Assembly: GCF_016584085.1 (NCBI RefSeq)
Contig: NZ_NRSJ01000003.1
Span: 149,195 to 213,194, forward strand
Direction of reading: 5' to 3'
DNA length: 64,000 bases
From: Halochromatium glycolicum
Lineage (GTDB): Bacteria > Pseudomonadota > Gammaproteobacteria > Chromatiales > Chromatiaceae
Shown here: one piece after another, positions 26,692 to 34,863 of the stretch
How the letters are laid out: each line of letters begins with the position of its first letter
Numbering within the stretch: position 1 is the first letter of the stretch
Position numbers and translations under genes: made by a program
Notes under the pieces: model-generated
Databases searched by the model: none
Told to the model about the DNA's origin: nothing
Seen by the model: the letters and a program-made list of their open reading frames with translations, nothing else

Positions 26692-29136
26692 TCATCGCCA
26701 ACGGATGCGCCAGCAGCGGTGGATATGCGGGTTGCGGCTGAAGTCCTTCGGGAGGGTCTGCGCGCTGATGTCGTCGATGACGAGCGTCGGATCGGCGTCA
26801 CCGAGGGCCTGCTCATCGAACCGGAAGCGGCGCTTGTTGGTCGAGAAGACCAGCTCGCCGTCGGGTGCGAGCAGCGCGAGTGCGGCGCGGATCAACTCGA
26901 CCTGGTCGCGCTCGACATCGAAGCTCTGGCGCATCCGCTTCGACGTCGAGAAGGTCGGCGGGTCGAGGAAGATCAGCCCAAAGTAGCCCTGGTACGCCCG
27001 TGCCTTGGCGAGCCAGTCGAGGCAGTCGGCCTGGATCATCTGATGCCGCTTGCCGCCAAAGCCGTTCAGCGACAGGTTGCGCTGCGCCCAGTCGAGATAG
27101 GTCTTCGAGAGATCGATGGTCGTGGTCGAGCGGGCGCCGCCGCTGGCCGCATAACAACTTGCGGTGCCGGTGTAGCCGAATAGGTTGAGCATGTGGCGGC
27201 CTTCGGCGAGCTGGCCGATCAGCCGGCGGGTGTCCCGATGATCGAGGAACAGGCCGGTGTCGAGGTAGTCCTCGAGGTTGACCCAGAAGCGCAGGCCGCC
27301 TTCGGCGACTGGGTGAAACTGGCCGCGCTGGCCGAGGCGCTCGTACTGTGCGTGGCCGCGCTGCGGTCGGCGTACCTTGAAGAACAGATCCGACTCGGGC
27401 ACCGCCAGCTGCTCGGCGATCACGCCGGTCGCCTCGCGCAGCCGGCGGCGAGCGGCCTTGGGATCGATCCCGGCCGGGGCGGCGTATTCCTGGATCAGCA
27501 CGAAGCGTCGCTCGAGTGTCGCCGGATCGGCGCTCTGATAGACATCGACCGCGACCGCATACTCGGGCAGATCGGCATCATAGAGCCGATAACAGCTGAT
27601 GCCCTCGCGCTCGAGCCAGCGCCGCAGCTGCTTCTGATTCTTGCGCAGTCGGTTGGCGAGCATCTCGGCGCCTGGGCCGCGCTCGGCCGACGGCAACGGC
27701 CGTGGGCGATCCGAGACATGCGTCTCGGGCGCGACCCGGAAGTGCAGCAGCCGGCATTCGATCGGGCCGTTGTAGAGGGTATGGAAGCGTTCGGCGCGCA
27801 GCCCCATGCGCTTGCCGAGGTCCGGGTTGCCGGTCAGCACCGCGGCACGCCAGCCATCGAACTGCTCGCGCAGCAGGGCGCCGAGGTCCTGGTAGAGACC
27901 GGCGAGATCCTCGGCGCCGATGCGCTCGCCGTAGGGTGGGTTGGTGATCAGCAAGCCCGGTGGCGGGGGTGCCAAGTGCGGCTCGGCGGCTTCGCGGGCG
28001 CTGGGGCTGGGTGCCGCGGCGCGGCCGGGGCCTAGGTTCGGCGCTCGGCTGCTGCCGGCGTCCGCATCCGACATTGAGATGCTGCTGGCGCTGAGACCGC
28101 TCTCTTTGTCGGTCGCGGTATTGGCCGAGGCAGTGGTCGCTGATTTGGCACTGGCTTCTGTGCTGATGTTAGCCGTCGCAGTGGCCGTTGAGTTTGCCGA
28201 TGACTGTTGAGGGACGCGCATCGGCCGACAGCTGTGCAACGGCTGGCGCTCGAAGCGGACATGCCCGGCGAGCCCCGCCTGCGCGGCGTTGGCCGTCGCG
28301 GCCTTGATCGCGGCCGGGTCGAGGTCACTGCCGCGCAGTCTGATCCCGCCGCGGGCGAGGCGGTGCAGGCCGTTGGCCCGGCGCTCCTTGGCCTCGGTCA
28401 GCAGGCTACCCCAGGCCGATGGGGCATGACCGCGCCAGCCGCTGAACCCCCAGTATTCGCGCTGCAGACCGGGCGCGATGTCAGCGGCGATGAGCGCGCC
28501 TTCGATCACCAGGGTGCCAATCCCGCACAGGGGGTCGAGCAGCTCGCCGCCGTTGGCTGCGATCTCGGGCCAACCGGCGCGCAGCAGCAGCGCCGCGGCC
28601 AGGGTCTCCTTCAGTGGCGCCGCACCGCCCTGGACGCGCCAGCCGCGCCGGTGCAGGGGCTCGCCGGAGAGGTCGAGGAAGAGGCGGGCCTGATCGCGGA
28701 ACAGCCGGCAGCGAAGGGCGATATCGGGCCGGACCGGGCTGACGCTGGGCCGGCGGCCGGCGCGCTCGCGCCACTGATCGACGATCGCATCCTTGATCCG
28801 CTGGGCAGCGAATTGGCTGTGCTCGACGCGGGAGCGGGCACTGTCGACCTGCACCGCCAGCGTCTGCTCCGGCCCGAGGTGGGCCGACCAATCGAGCGCG
28901 CGCACGCCGGCGTAGAGCGCGTCCGGATCGGGCGCCTGGAACTCGGCGAGCGGCAGCAGCACCCGTCCCGCGACCCGCGACCAGAGGCAGACGCGGTAGG
29001 CATCGGCCAGGCTGCCGGAGAACTCGGCGCCGGCGCGGGTCTCCTTGGCGCTGGCGATGCCGAGCCCGCGCAGCTCCTCGGCGAGCAGGCCCTCGAGGTG
29101 GCGCGCGGCGCTGGCGAAGAAGCGCAATTCGCTCAT
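26692..29136 (-). CDS. rlmKL: Bifunctional 23S rRNA methyltransferase RlmKL with internal insertion
   Basis: RlmKL methylates G2445 (N2) and G2069 (N7) of 23S rRNA. The 814-residue protein (about 700 in E. coli) has an N-terminal THUMP domain and the RlmL methyltransferase with LLDPLCGIGTLVIEGA and LLITNPPYGERIG. A linker with EMLANRLRKNQKQLRRWLE follows, then the RlmK domain with VNLEDYLDTGLFLDHRD, FGYTGTASCYAASGGA and LIFLDPPTFSTSKRM. The extra length is an Ala/Ser/Thr-rich low-complexity insertion between residues 310 and 393 (about 27955-28205), lying between the catalytic sub-motifs of the RlmL domain just before NPPY. The start overlaps the oxyR stop by 4 nt. Confidence 0.94.
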   Translation of the reverse strand: MSELRFFASAARHLEGLLAEELRGLGIASAKETRAGAEFSGSLADAYRVCLWSRVAGRVLLPLAEFQAPDPDALYAGVRALDWSAHLGPEQTLAVQVDSARSRVEHSQFAAQRIKDAIVDQWRERAGRRPSVSPVRPDIALRCRLFRDQARLFLDLSGEPLHRRGWRVQGGAAPLKETLAAALLLRAGWPEIAANGGELLDPLCGIGTLVIEGALIAADIAPGLQREYWGFSGWRGHAPSAWGSLLTEAKERRANGLHRLARGGIRLRGSDLDPAAIKAATANAAQAGLAGHVRFERQPLHSCRPMRVPQQSSANSTATATANISTEASAKSATTASANTATDKESGLSASSISMSDADAGSSRAPNLGPGRAAAPSPSAREAAEPHLAPPPPGLLITNPPYGERIGAEDLAGLYQDLGALLREQFDGWRAAVLTGNPDLGKRMGLRAERFHTLYNGPIECRLLHFRVAPETHVSDRPRPLPSAERGPGAEMLANRLRKNQKQLRRWLEREGISCYRLYDADLPEYAVAVDVYQSADPATLERRFVLIQEYAAPAGIDPKAARRRLREATGVIAEQLAVPESDLFFKVRRPQRGHAQYERLGQRGQFHPVAEGGLRFWVNLEDYLDTGLFLDHRDTRRLIGQLAEGRHMLNLFGYTGTASCYAASGGARSTTTIDLSKTYLDWAQRNLSLNGFGGKRHQMIQADCLDWLAKARAYQGYFGLIFLDPPTFSTSKRMRQSFDVERDQVELIRAALALLAPDGELVFSTNKRRFRFDEQALGDADPTLVIDDISAQTLPKDFSRNPHIHRCWRIRWR

Positions 29137-30389
29137 CGGCGCGGCGTAGTGGCGGAGTCCCGGCCTGGCGCCGCCGTGCCGGATGGCTCGGGTGCGTCCG
29201 CTGGGTCGGGGGTGGCCGCTGGGTCGGGTGCCGCTGATGGGGCAGGTGCCGCCGCTGGATCAGGTGCCGCTGCTGGATCAGGTGCCGCCGCAGGTGCGGC
29301 ACCACCAGTCCCGGCCGCGGCGGTCGGGGGCGGCGCAGCGGTGGTTGCCTGCCTGGCCGCTGCCGTGGAGTCCGCTGCTGACGGAGGGTCGGCCGCTGCC
29401 GGAGAGTCGGCGATGGCCGCGGGGTCGGCAGCATCTGCAGATTCGGTCGTTGCCGTAGGCCCGCTCACCGCTACAGTCACCGGTCGCACCGACGCCGGCA
29501 GCTGCGAGACCAGCACCTCGGCGAAGGCATCGAGCGCCTGCTGGCGTGGGAAGCTGCGGCGCGAGACCAGCGAGATCCGGCGGTAGGCGTCGGCCAGATG
29601 CAGGGGGCGTCGAACGATCGGGCTGTCGGCCGGGGTCTCGCCGTCGCAGGCGAGCGCCGGCAGCAGCGTGCAGCCGAAGCCGGCGCCGACCAGTTGCAGC
29701 AGGGTCTCGAGGCTGGAGGCGCGCAGATCGGCCATCTCCCCGCCGCGCGGGCGCTCGGCCATCCGGCACACCTCCATCACCTGATGGGTCAGGCAATGGC
29801 CGTCGCTCAGCAGCAGTAGCTCGGTCTCCTCCAGGTCCGCGTAGGTGATCGCGTCCTTGTTACCGAGCGGATGATTGCGCGGGTGGGCGAGCCAAAACGG
29901 CTCCTCGAACAGCGGCCGGGCGATCAGCTCCGGCTCGGCGACCGGGGTGGCCAGCAGCGCGGCGTCGACCTCATGATGCTCGAGCCGCTTGAGCAGGGTA
30001 TCGGTGATCTCCTCGATCAGCACCAGCTTGATCTGCGGCAGCCGCTCGCGCAGCGGCAGCAGGATCAGCGGCAGCAGGTAGGGACTCAGCGTCGGGATGG
30101 CGCCGATGCGCAAGGGTCCAGCGAGCGGGTCCTGATGGGCGCGCGCGACCTGTTCGATCGCATCGGCCTGCTCCATCAGCAAGCGCGCATGCTGCAGGAT
30201 CAACTGCCCGGTCGGCGTGATCTCGACCGAGCGGTTGGTGCGCTCGAAGATGGTCACGCCGAGCTGGTGCTCGAGCTTGCGGATCTGGCCGCTCAATGTC
30301 GGCTGGCTGACGAACGAGCGCTCGGCCGCGCGGCCGAAGTGCCGGGTCTCGGCGAGGGCGAGGATGTATTTGATGTCGCGGAGATTCAT
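29133..30389 (-). CDS. oxyR: OxyR peroxide-sensing LysR regulator with long low-complexity tail
   Basis: This LysR-type regulator activates peroxide defence genes after disulfide formation. The N-terminal helix-turn-helix (MNLRDIKYILALAETRHFGR and on) and the effector domain align without gaps to E. coli OxyR. Both redox cysteines are at the same numbers, Cys199 and Cys208, in LLLSDGHCLTHQVMEVC. The family length is about 305 residues, but this frame runs to 418. The last 110 residues are Ala/Pro/Asp/Thr repeats ending in TTPRR. The ATG at 30389 starts the conserved domain; the frame stays open upstream through the 164-bp element, which is incidental. The stop overlaps the rlmKL start (ATGA). 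Confidence 0.93.
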   Translation of the reverse strand: MNLRDIKYILALAETRHFGRAAERSFVSQPTLSGQIRKLEHQLGVTIFERTNRSVEITPTGQLILQHARLLMEQADAIEQVARAHQDPLAGPLRIGAIPTLSPYLLPLILLPLRERLPQIKLVLIEEITDTLLKRLEHHEVDAALLATPVAEPELIARPLFEEPFWLAHPRNHPLGNKDAITYADLEETELLLLSDGHCLTHQVMEVCRMAERPRGGEMADLRASSLETLLQLVGAGFGCTLLPALACDGETPADSPIVRRPLHLADAYRRISLVSRRSFPRQQALDAFAEVLVSQLPASVRPVTVAVSGPTATTESADAADPAAIADSPAAADPPSAADSTAAARQATTAAPPPTAAAGTGGAAPAAAPDPAAAPDPAAAPAPSAAPDPAATPDPADAPEPSGTAAPGRDSATTPRR

Positions 30390-30501
30390 GAGCGGTTGAT
30401 GCGCGCTGCCGCTGGGCGGCAGGCCAGGTTGGATCGAAATTGGATCGAGGTTGGGCGAGCCCCAAGCGCATCGCGTCGCGTGGTGGGTCGCAGGCGATGA
30501 C

Positions 30502-30665
30502 CTAAGGCGATTTCTGTCAAAGCTCATACCGCCTTGCTGGTCTTTTCGCTCGCCTTCTTCGTCGCGCCGCCGGTCACATAGCCCGGCTATGCTCCCGGCG
30601 ACGCTCCTCGAAGGCAAACGAACATCCTGCGCAATTCGGTACGAGCTTTTCCGGCAATTGCCTAA
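30502..30665 (-). mobile_element. 164-bp MITE-like element, copy 3
   Basis: This is the inverse-orientation copy of the element at 8250-8413, the same length and with the GGATGTTCG variant in common with it. It lies 112 nt upstream of oxyR and 176 nt upstream of the first AAA/PD-(D/E)XK gene, so it occupies the divergent promoter region between housekeeping and accessory DNA. Confidence 0.75.
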
Positions 30666-30800
30666 AGTCGTAAGCATACCCCGATGTTGCCAACAACCGT
30701 TCTTCCCGTTCTTCCTGACCGGGGTCTGACGCGCAACGACTGCGTGCGGCGCTGAACGAGAGGATCGCCCGCAGATCGACAGCAAGGCTGAGCGCATGCT

Positions 30801-30828
30801 ATGACCCGCGCAATCAGCACGCGGTCAT
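30801..30828. promoter_or_regulatory. Conserved inverted repeat upstream of AAA/nuclease copy 1
   Basis: A 28-bp block with arms ATGACCCGCG and CGCGGTCAT (one bulged C) ends 13 nt before the ATG. Equivalent 28-bp blocks precede the other two paralogs at the same place, with arms kept at least as ATGACC/GGTCAT. It could be an operator or a 5'-leader hairpin near the ribosome site. Confidence 0.5.
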
Positions 30829-30841
30829 CACGCCAAGACTC

Positions 30842-32641
30842 ATGTCTCAGCAAAAGCTCCCGATCGGCATCCAGACCTTCCGCAAGATTCGCGAAGGCGG
30901 CTTTACCTATGTCGACAAGACCGTCGAGGCCGAGAGGCTGGCAACACAAGCCGGGGTCTACTTCCTCTCGCGCCCGCGGCGCTTCGGCAAGAGCTTGTTC
31001 GTCGATACGCTAAAGGAGCTGTTCGAGGGCAACGAGGCGTTGTTTCGCGGCCTGCACATCCATGACCAATGGGATTGGAGCCAGCGCCATCCGGTGATCC
31101 TGCTCGACTTCGCTGCCGGGGTCGTACAGAACCGCGCGGAGCTGGACCGGCGCATCCGTCTGCTCATCGACAGCAACGGCCAACGACTCGGCATCGAGTG
31201 CGACTGGCAGGATCAGGACATCCCCGGTTGCTTCAGCGAGCTGATCCAGCGCGCGCACGAACGGCACGGCCAACGTGCCGTGGTGCTGATCGATGAATAT
31301 GACAAGCCGATCCTCGACAACATCGAACATCCCGAACGCGCCGCCGCGCTGCGTGATGGGTTGAAGAACCTCTACTCGGTGCTCAAGGCCGAAGATGCCC
31401 ATCTGCGCTTCGTGTTCCTGACCGGAGTCAGCAAATTCAGCCGCGTGAGCCTGTTCTCGGGACTCAATCAACTGCGCGACATCACGCTCAGCGCCCCCTT
31501 TGCGACCATCTGCGGCTACACCCAGCAGGATCTCGAGACCATCTTCGCCGAGCATCTGGCCGGGGTCGATTGGGACGAGCTACGCCGCTGGTACAACGGC
31601 TACGGTTTTCTCGGTGAGCCAGTCTATAACCCCTACGACATCCTGCTGTTCATCAGCGATGGCCACAGCTTCCGCAACTACTGGTTCGAGACCGGCAGCC
31701 CGAGCTTCCTGATCAAACTGTTCCAGCAGCGACGCTACTTCCTGCCCGATCTCGAACAGCTCGAGGTCGGCGAAGAGATCCTGGATTCGTTCGACATCGA
31801 GCGCATCAATCCCGTGACGCTGCTGTTTCAGGCGGGGTATTTGACCGTGGCCTCGACCACGCAGCAGTGGGGTGAGCTGACCTTTCGGTTGCGCATCCCG
31901 AACAACGAGGTGCGGCGCGCGCTGAACAACCAATTCATTGATGCCTATGCGGGCATTAGCGACACGCGCCTGAGCTATAAGCGTGGGCTCATCGAGGCCT
32001 TGACGCAGGCCGACCTGCCGGCCCTCGTCGCCACCATCAAGCGCCTGTTCGCCGGCATCCCCTGGCGTAACTTCACCGGCAACGACCTGCCCGAGGCTGA
32101 GGGCTACTACGCCAGCGTGCTCTATGCCTTCTTCGCCAGCCTGGATGCCGAGATCATTCCGGAAGACCTGACCAATCACGGTCAGGTCGATCTGACCCTC
32201 AAGCTCGGTGGCTACATCTACGTCATCGAGATCAAGTTGCTGCGTGATGCGCGCGGCAAGGATGATCGGGATCTAGAGCCGAACGCCATCACCGCAGCGT
32301 CAGTCCCAGCTCCGGCAACAGCCCCAACAACAGTTCCGGCAACAGCTCCGACAACTGTTGCCACCGCAACAAGCGAGGACTCGCCTGCTTTGCTTGGCAA
32401 TCCGACCAGCGCGGCCCCAGCCTTCGGCGCTGGCGCTGGCGCTGGCGCTGGCACTGGCTCTGAGCTAGCGGCTAACGCTCCAGCAGCGCCTGCCATCAAC
32501 CCAGCCCTGGCGCAGATCCAAGCGCGCGGTTACAGCCAGAAATACCGGCAAGCACCAGGCCAGGGTCTCTTTGAGGTCGGCCTCGTCTTCAGCAGTGCCG
32601 CGCGCAATTTGATCCAGGCCGATTGGCGGCGGCTGCACTGA
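30842..32641 (+). CDS. AAA-ATPase-like / PD-(D/E)XK nuclease protein, copy 1
   Basis: This 599-residue protein belongs to the AAA-ATPase-like (PF09820-type) plus DUF1703/PD-(D/E)XK family. The P-loop is the family's shortened form around RPRRFGKS (Gly49-Lys50-Ser51). Walker B is VVLIDEYDKPI (Asp151-Glu152) and the sensor-like strand is FVFLTGVSKFS. The C-terminal nuclease core has Asp450 in GQVDLTL and Glu463/Lys465 in YVIEIKL. A Thr/Ala/Pro-rich linker (about residues 480-545, encoded by short repeats) separates this from a conserved end starting ALAQIQARGYSQKY. The role of the family is unknown; ATP-dependent nucleic acid cleavage and a conflict role are inferences. It is the first of three tandem paralogs. 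Confidence 0.88.
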   Translation: MSQQKLPIGIQTFRKIREGGFTYVDKTVEAERLATQAGVYFLSRPRRFGKSLFVDTLKELFEGNEALFRGLHIHDQWDWSQRHPVILLDFAAGVVQNRAELDRRIRLLIDSNGQRLGIECDWQDQDIPGCFSELIQRAHERHGQRAVVLIDEYDKPILDNIEHPERAAALRDGLKNLYSVLKAEDAHLRFVFLTGVSKFSRVSLFSGLNQLRDITLSAPFATICGYTQQDLETIFAEHLAGVDWDELRRWYNGYGFLGEPVYNPYDILLFISDGHSFRNYWFETGSPSFLIKLFQQRRYFLPDLEQLEVGEEILDSFDIERINPVTLLFQAGYLTVASTTQQWGELTFRLRIPNNEVRRALNNQFIDAYAGISDTRLSYKRGLIEALTQADLPALVATIKRLFAGIPWRNFTGNDLPEAEGYYASVLYAFFASLDAEIIPEDLTNHGQVDLTLKLGGYIYVIEIKLLRDARGKDDRDLEPNAITAASVPAPATAPTTVPATAPTTVATATSEDSPALLGNPTSAAPAFGAGAGAGAGTGSELAANAPAAPAINPALAQIQARGYSQKYRQAPGQGLFEVGLVFSSAARNLIQADWRRLH

Positions 32642-32664
32642 GTCTACCGAGGGATCGCGACCTG

Positions 32665-32750
32665 CTAAGTGGCTGTCCATTTTTCTACTTCCCGATGATC
32701 GCCCAGCGCTGGCCCGTAAATCGGGAAGAAGTTGATGGACAGCTTCTAAG
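32665..32750. repeat. Long imperfect inverted repeat (possible small palindromic element)
   Basis: Two arms of about 31 nt (32665-32696 and 32720-32750) are inverted and about 80% matched, sharing GCTGTCCAT and TTCCCGAT blocks. A GC-rich near-palindrome (CCAGCGCTGG) sits in the loop. As RNA this would fold into one long hairpin. It may be a short palindromic repeat element; no second copy was seen in the window. Confidence 0.55.
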
Positions 32751-32877
32751 CGCTCAAGCAAGTGCCACTGTCGAACAACGGCTACGCGCAGCGCAGCAGG
32801 TCCTCGGTGGTGTCGTCAGTGCGATCGAGGTAGCAGCGCTCCTCGGTCTGGGTCGACATCCAGAGCGCTCTCATGCT

Positions 32878-32905
32878 ATGACCCGCACAGTCAGCAAGCG
32901 GTCAT
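32878..32905. promoter_or_regulatory. Conserved inverted repeat upstream of AAA/nuclease copy 2
   Basis: This is the same 28-bp inverted-repeat block as at 30801-30828, with arms ATGACCCGC and GCGGTCAT, again ending 13 nt before the ATG. Confidence 0.5.
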
Positions 32906-32918
32906 CACGCCAAGACTC

Positions 32919-34697
32919 ATGTCTCAGCAAAAGCTCCCGATCGGCATCCAGACCTTCCGCAAGATTCGCGAAGGCGGCTTTACCTATGTCGACAAGACCG
33001 TCGAGGCCGAGAGGCTGGCAACACAAGCCGGGGTCTACTTCCTCTCGCGCCCGCGGCGCTTCGGCAAGAGCCTGTTCGTCGATACGCTGAAGGAGCTGTT
33101 CGAGGGCAACGAGGCATTGTTTCGCGGCCTACACATCCATGACCAATGGGATTGGAGCCAGCGCCATCCGGTGATCCTGCTCGACTTCGCTGCCGGCGTG
33201 GTTCAGAGCCGCGCCGAGCTGGACCGGCGCATCCGTCTGCTCATCGACAGCAACGGCCAACGACTCGGCATCGAGTGCGACTGGCAGGATCAGGACATCC
33301 CCGGTTGCTTCAGCGAGCTGATCCAGCGCGCGCACGAACGGCACGGCCAGCGTGCCGTGGTGCTGATCGATGAATATGACAAACCGATCCTCGACAACAT
33401 CGAACATCCCGAACGCGCCGCCGCGCTGCGTGATGGGCTGAAGAATCTCTACTCGGTGCTCAAGGCCGAAGACGCCCATCTGCGCTTCGTCTTTCTGACC
33501 GGAGTGAGCAAATTCAGCCGCGTGAGCCTATTCTCGGGACTCAATCAACTGCGCGACATCACGCTCAGCGCCCCCTTTGCGACCATCTGCGGCTACACCC
33601 AGCAGGATCTCGAGACCACCTTCGCCGAGCATCTTGCCGGTGTCGATTGGGCCGAGCTGCGCCGCTGGTACAACGGTTACGGCTTCTTGGGCGAGCAGGT
33701 CTACAACCCCTACGACATCCTGCTGTTCATCAGCGATGGCCACAGCTATCGCAACTACTGGTTCGAGACCGGCAGCCCGAGCTTCCTGATCAAGCTGTTT
33801 CAGCAACGACGCTACTTCCTGCCCGATCTCGAGCAGCTCGAGGTCAGCGAAGAGATCCTGGATTCGTTCGATATCGAGCGCATCAATCCGGTGACCCTGC
33901 TGTTCCAGGCGGGGTATTTGACCGTGGCCAGCACAGAGGTCCGTCGCGGTCGCCTGATGTTTAGACTCAAGGTGCCTAACCAAGAGGTCCGCCTCGCGCT
34001 CAACGATCAGTTCATCAGCGGCTACACCGGCCTCGAAGAGACGCGCATACGGCTGCAGGATGGCCTCTATGACAGCCTGGTCGCCGGCGATCTGCCGGCG
34101 CTGATCACCACCATCAAGCGCCTGTTCGCCGGCATCCCCTGGCGCAACTTCACCGGCAACGACCTGCCCGAGGCTGAGGGCTACTACGCCAGTGTGCTCT
34201 ATGCCTTCTTCGCCAGCCTGGATGCCGAGATCATCCCCGAAGACCTGACCAATCACGGCCAGGTCGATCTGACCCTCAAGCTTGAAGGGTACATCTACGT
34301 CATCGAGATCAAGCTGGTGCGCGACGGGCGACGCCGCGACGATCGCGACGTCGGTGTGCCGGGAATCGCGCCCGCCTGGGCACCCGATTCGGCTGCGAGC
34401 GTGGCGTCCGCGCCTGCACGTCCAAAGGGCGAGGAGGTGTCGGCCTCGTTCGACCCGCCTGAGCGCGCGAATCCACCCCCTGATGCAGAGGCCGATGCGA
34501 GGCCTGACGCAGGCGCTGAACGCCCCGCTGACGCTTCAGCAATACCCGCCCACAACCCGGCCTTGGCCCAGATCCAGGCGAGCGGCTACAGCGAGAAATA
34601 CCGCGCTGTGCCGGGCAAGGGGCTCTTCGAGGTCGGCCTCGTGTTCAGCAGCGCTGCGCGCAATCTCATCGAGGCCGATTGGCGGCGATTGCACTGA
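32919..34697 (+). CDS. AAA-ATPase-like / PD-(D/E)XK nuclease protein, copy 2
   Basis: This 592-residue paralog is nearly identical to copy 1 through residue 337. That stretch includes the P-loop RPRRFGKS, Walker B VVLIDEYDKPI and the SFLIKLFQQRRYFLPDLEQL segment. It then carries a divergent stretch (EVRRGRLMFRLKVPNQEVRLAL to about residue 395, quoted in part) not found in copies 1 and 3. From about 34119 on it becomes identical to copy 3 for some 275 bp, including the nuclease core VDLTLKLEGYIYVIEIKL. The linker is an Ala/Pro/Asp-rich variant distinct from copy 1. All catalytic residues are kept. The mosaic pattern indicates gene conversion among the tandem copies. Confidence 0.88.
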   Translation: MSQQKLPIGIQTFRKIREGGFTYVDKTVEAERLATQAGVYFLSRPRRFGKSLFVDTLKELFEGNEALFRGLHIHDQWDWSQRHPVILLDFAAGVVQSRAELDRRIRLLIDSNGQRLGIECDWQDQDIPGCFSELIQRAHERHGQRAVVLIDEYDKPILDNIEHPERAAALRDGLKNLYSVLKAEDAHLRFVFLTGVSKFSRVSLFSGLNQLRDITLSAPFATICGYTQQDLETTFAEHLAGVDWAELRRWYNGYGFLGEQVYNPYDILLFISDGHSYRNYWFETGSPSFLIKLFQQRRYFLPDLEQLEVSEEILDSFDIERINPVTLLFQAGYLTVASTEVRRGRLMFRLKVPNQEVRLALNDQFISGYTGLEETRIRLQDGLYDSLVAGDLPALITTIKRLFAGIPWRNFTGNDLPEAEGYYASVLYAFFASLDAEIIPEDLTNHGQVDLTLKLEGYIYVIEIKLVRDGRRRDDRDVGVPGIAPAWAPDSAASVASAPARPKGEEVSASFDPPERANPPPDAEADARPDAGAERPADASAIPAHNPALAQIQASGYSEKYRAVPGKGLFEVGLVFSSAARNLIEADWRRLH

Positions 34698-34822
34698 GTC
34701 TGCAGAGGTTTCGCTACCGACCGTCGGTGCGCTTGAGCAAGTGCCACCGACGCGCAACGACGGCTTGCGGCGCTAGACGACAGGGATCGCCTGCAGATCG
34801 ACAGCAAGGCTGTGCCCATGCT

Positions 34823-34850
34823 ATGACCCGCGCAGTCAGCAACAGGTCAT
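34823..34850. promoter_or_regulatory. Conserved inverted repeat upstream of AAA/nuclease copy 3
   Basis: This is the 28-bp block as before the other two paralogs. Here the arms are reduced to ATGACC and GGTCAT while the spacing is unchanged, ending 13 nt before the ATG. Confidence 0.5.
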
Positions 34851-34863
34851 CGTTCCAACCCTC

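Larger units (their letters stand above)
32642..32918. other. Spacer between AAA/nuclease copies 1 and 2
   Basis: This 277-nt stretch carries an imperfect long inverted repeat at 32665-32750 and, just before the second paralog, the conserved 28-bp inverted repeat. The other two paralogs are preceded by a shared block ending in CAGATCGACAGCAAGG. Here that block is absent and replaced by unrelated sequence, so this junction was formed differently from the others. Confidence 0.5.

Noticed and set aside
30705..30730. An 18-bp match (TTCCTGACCGGGGTCT) between the upstream region of AAA copy 1 and the sensor strand of AAA copy 3, as a relic of a fourth copy.
   Set aside because: The match is too short and flanking codons do not continue the AAA sequence.
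30390..30797. Extension of the oxyR frame upstream through the 164-bp element.
   Set aside because: The conserved LysR N terminus begins exactly at the ATG at 30389; the upstream codons only translate the repeat element.
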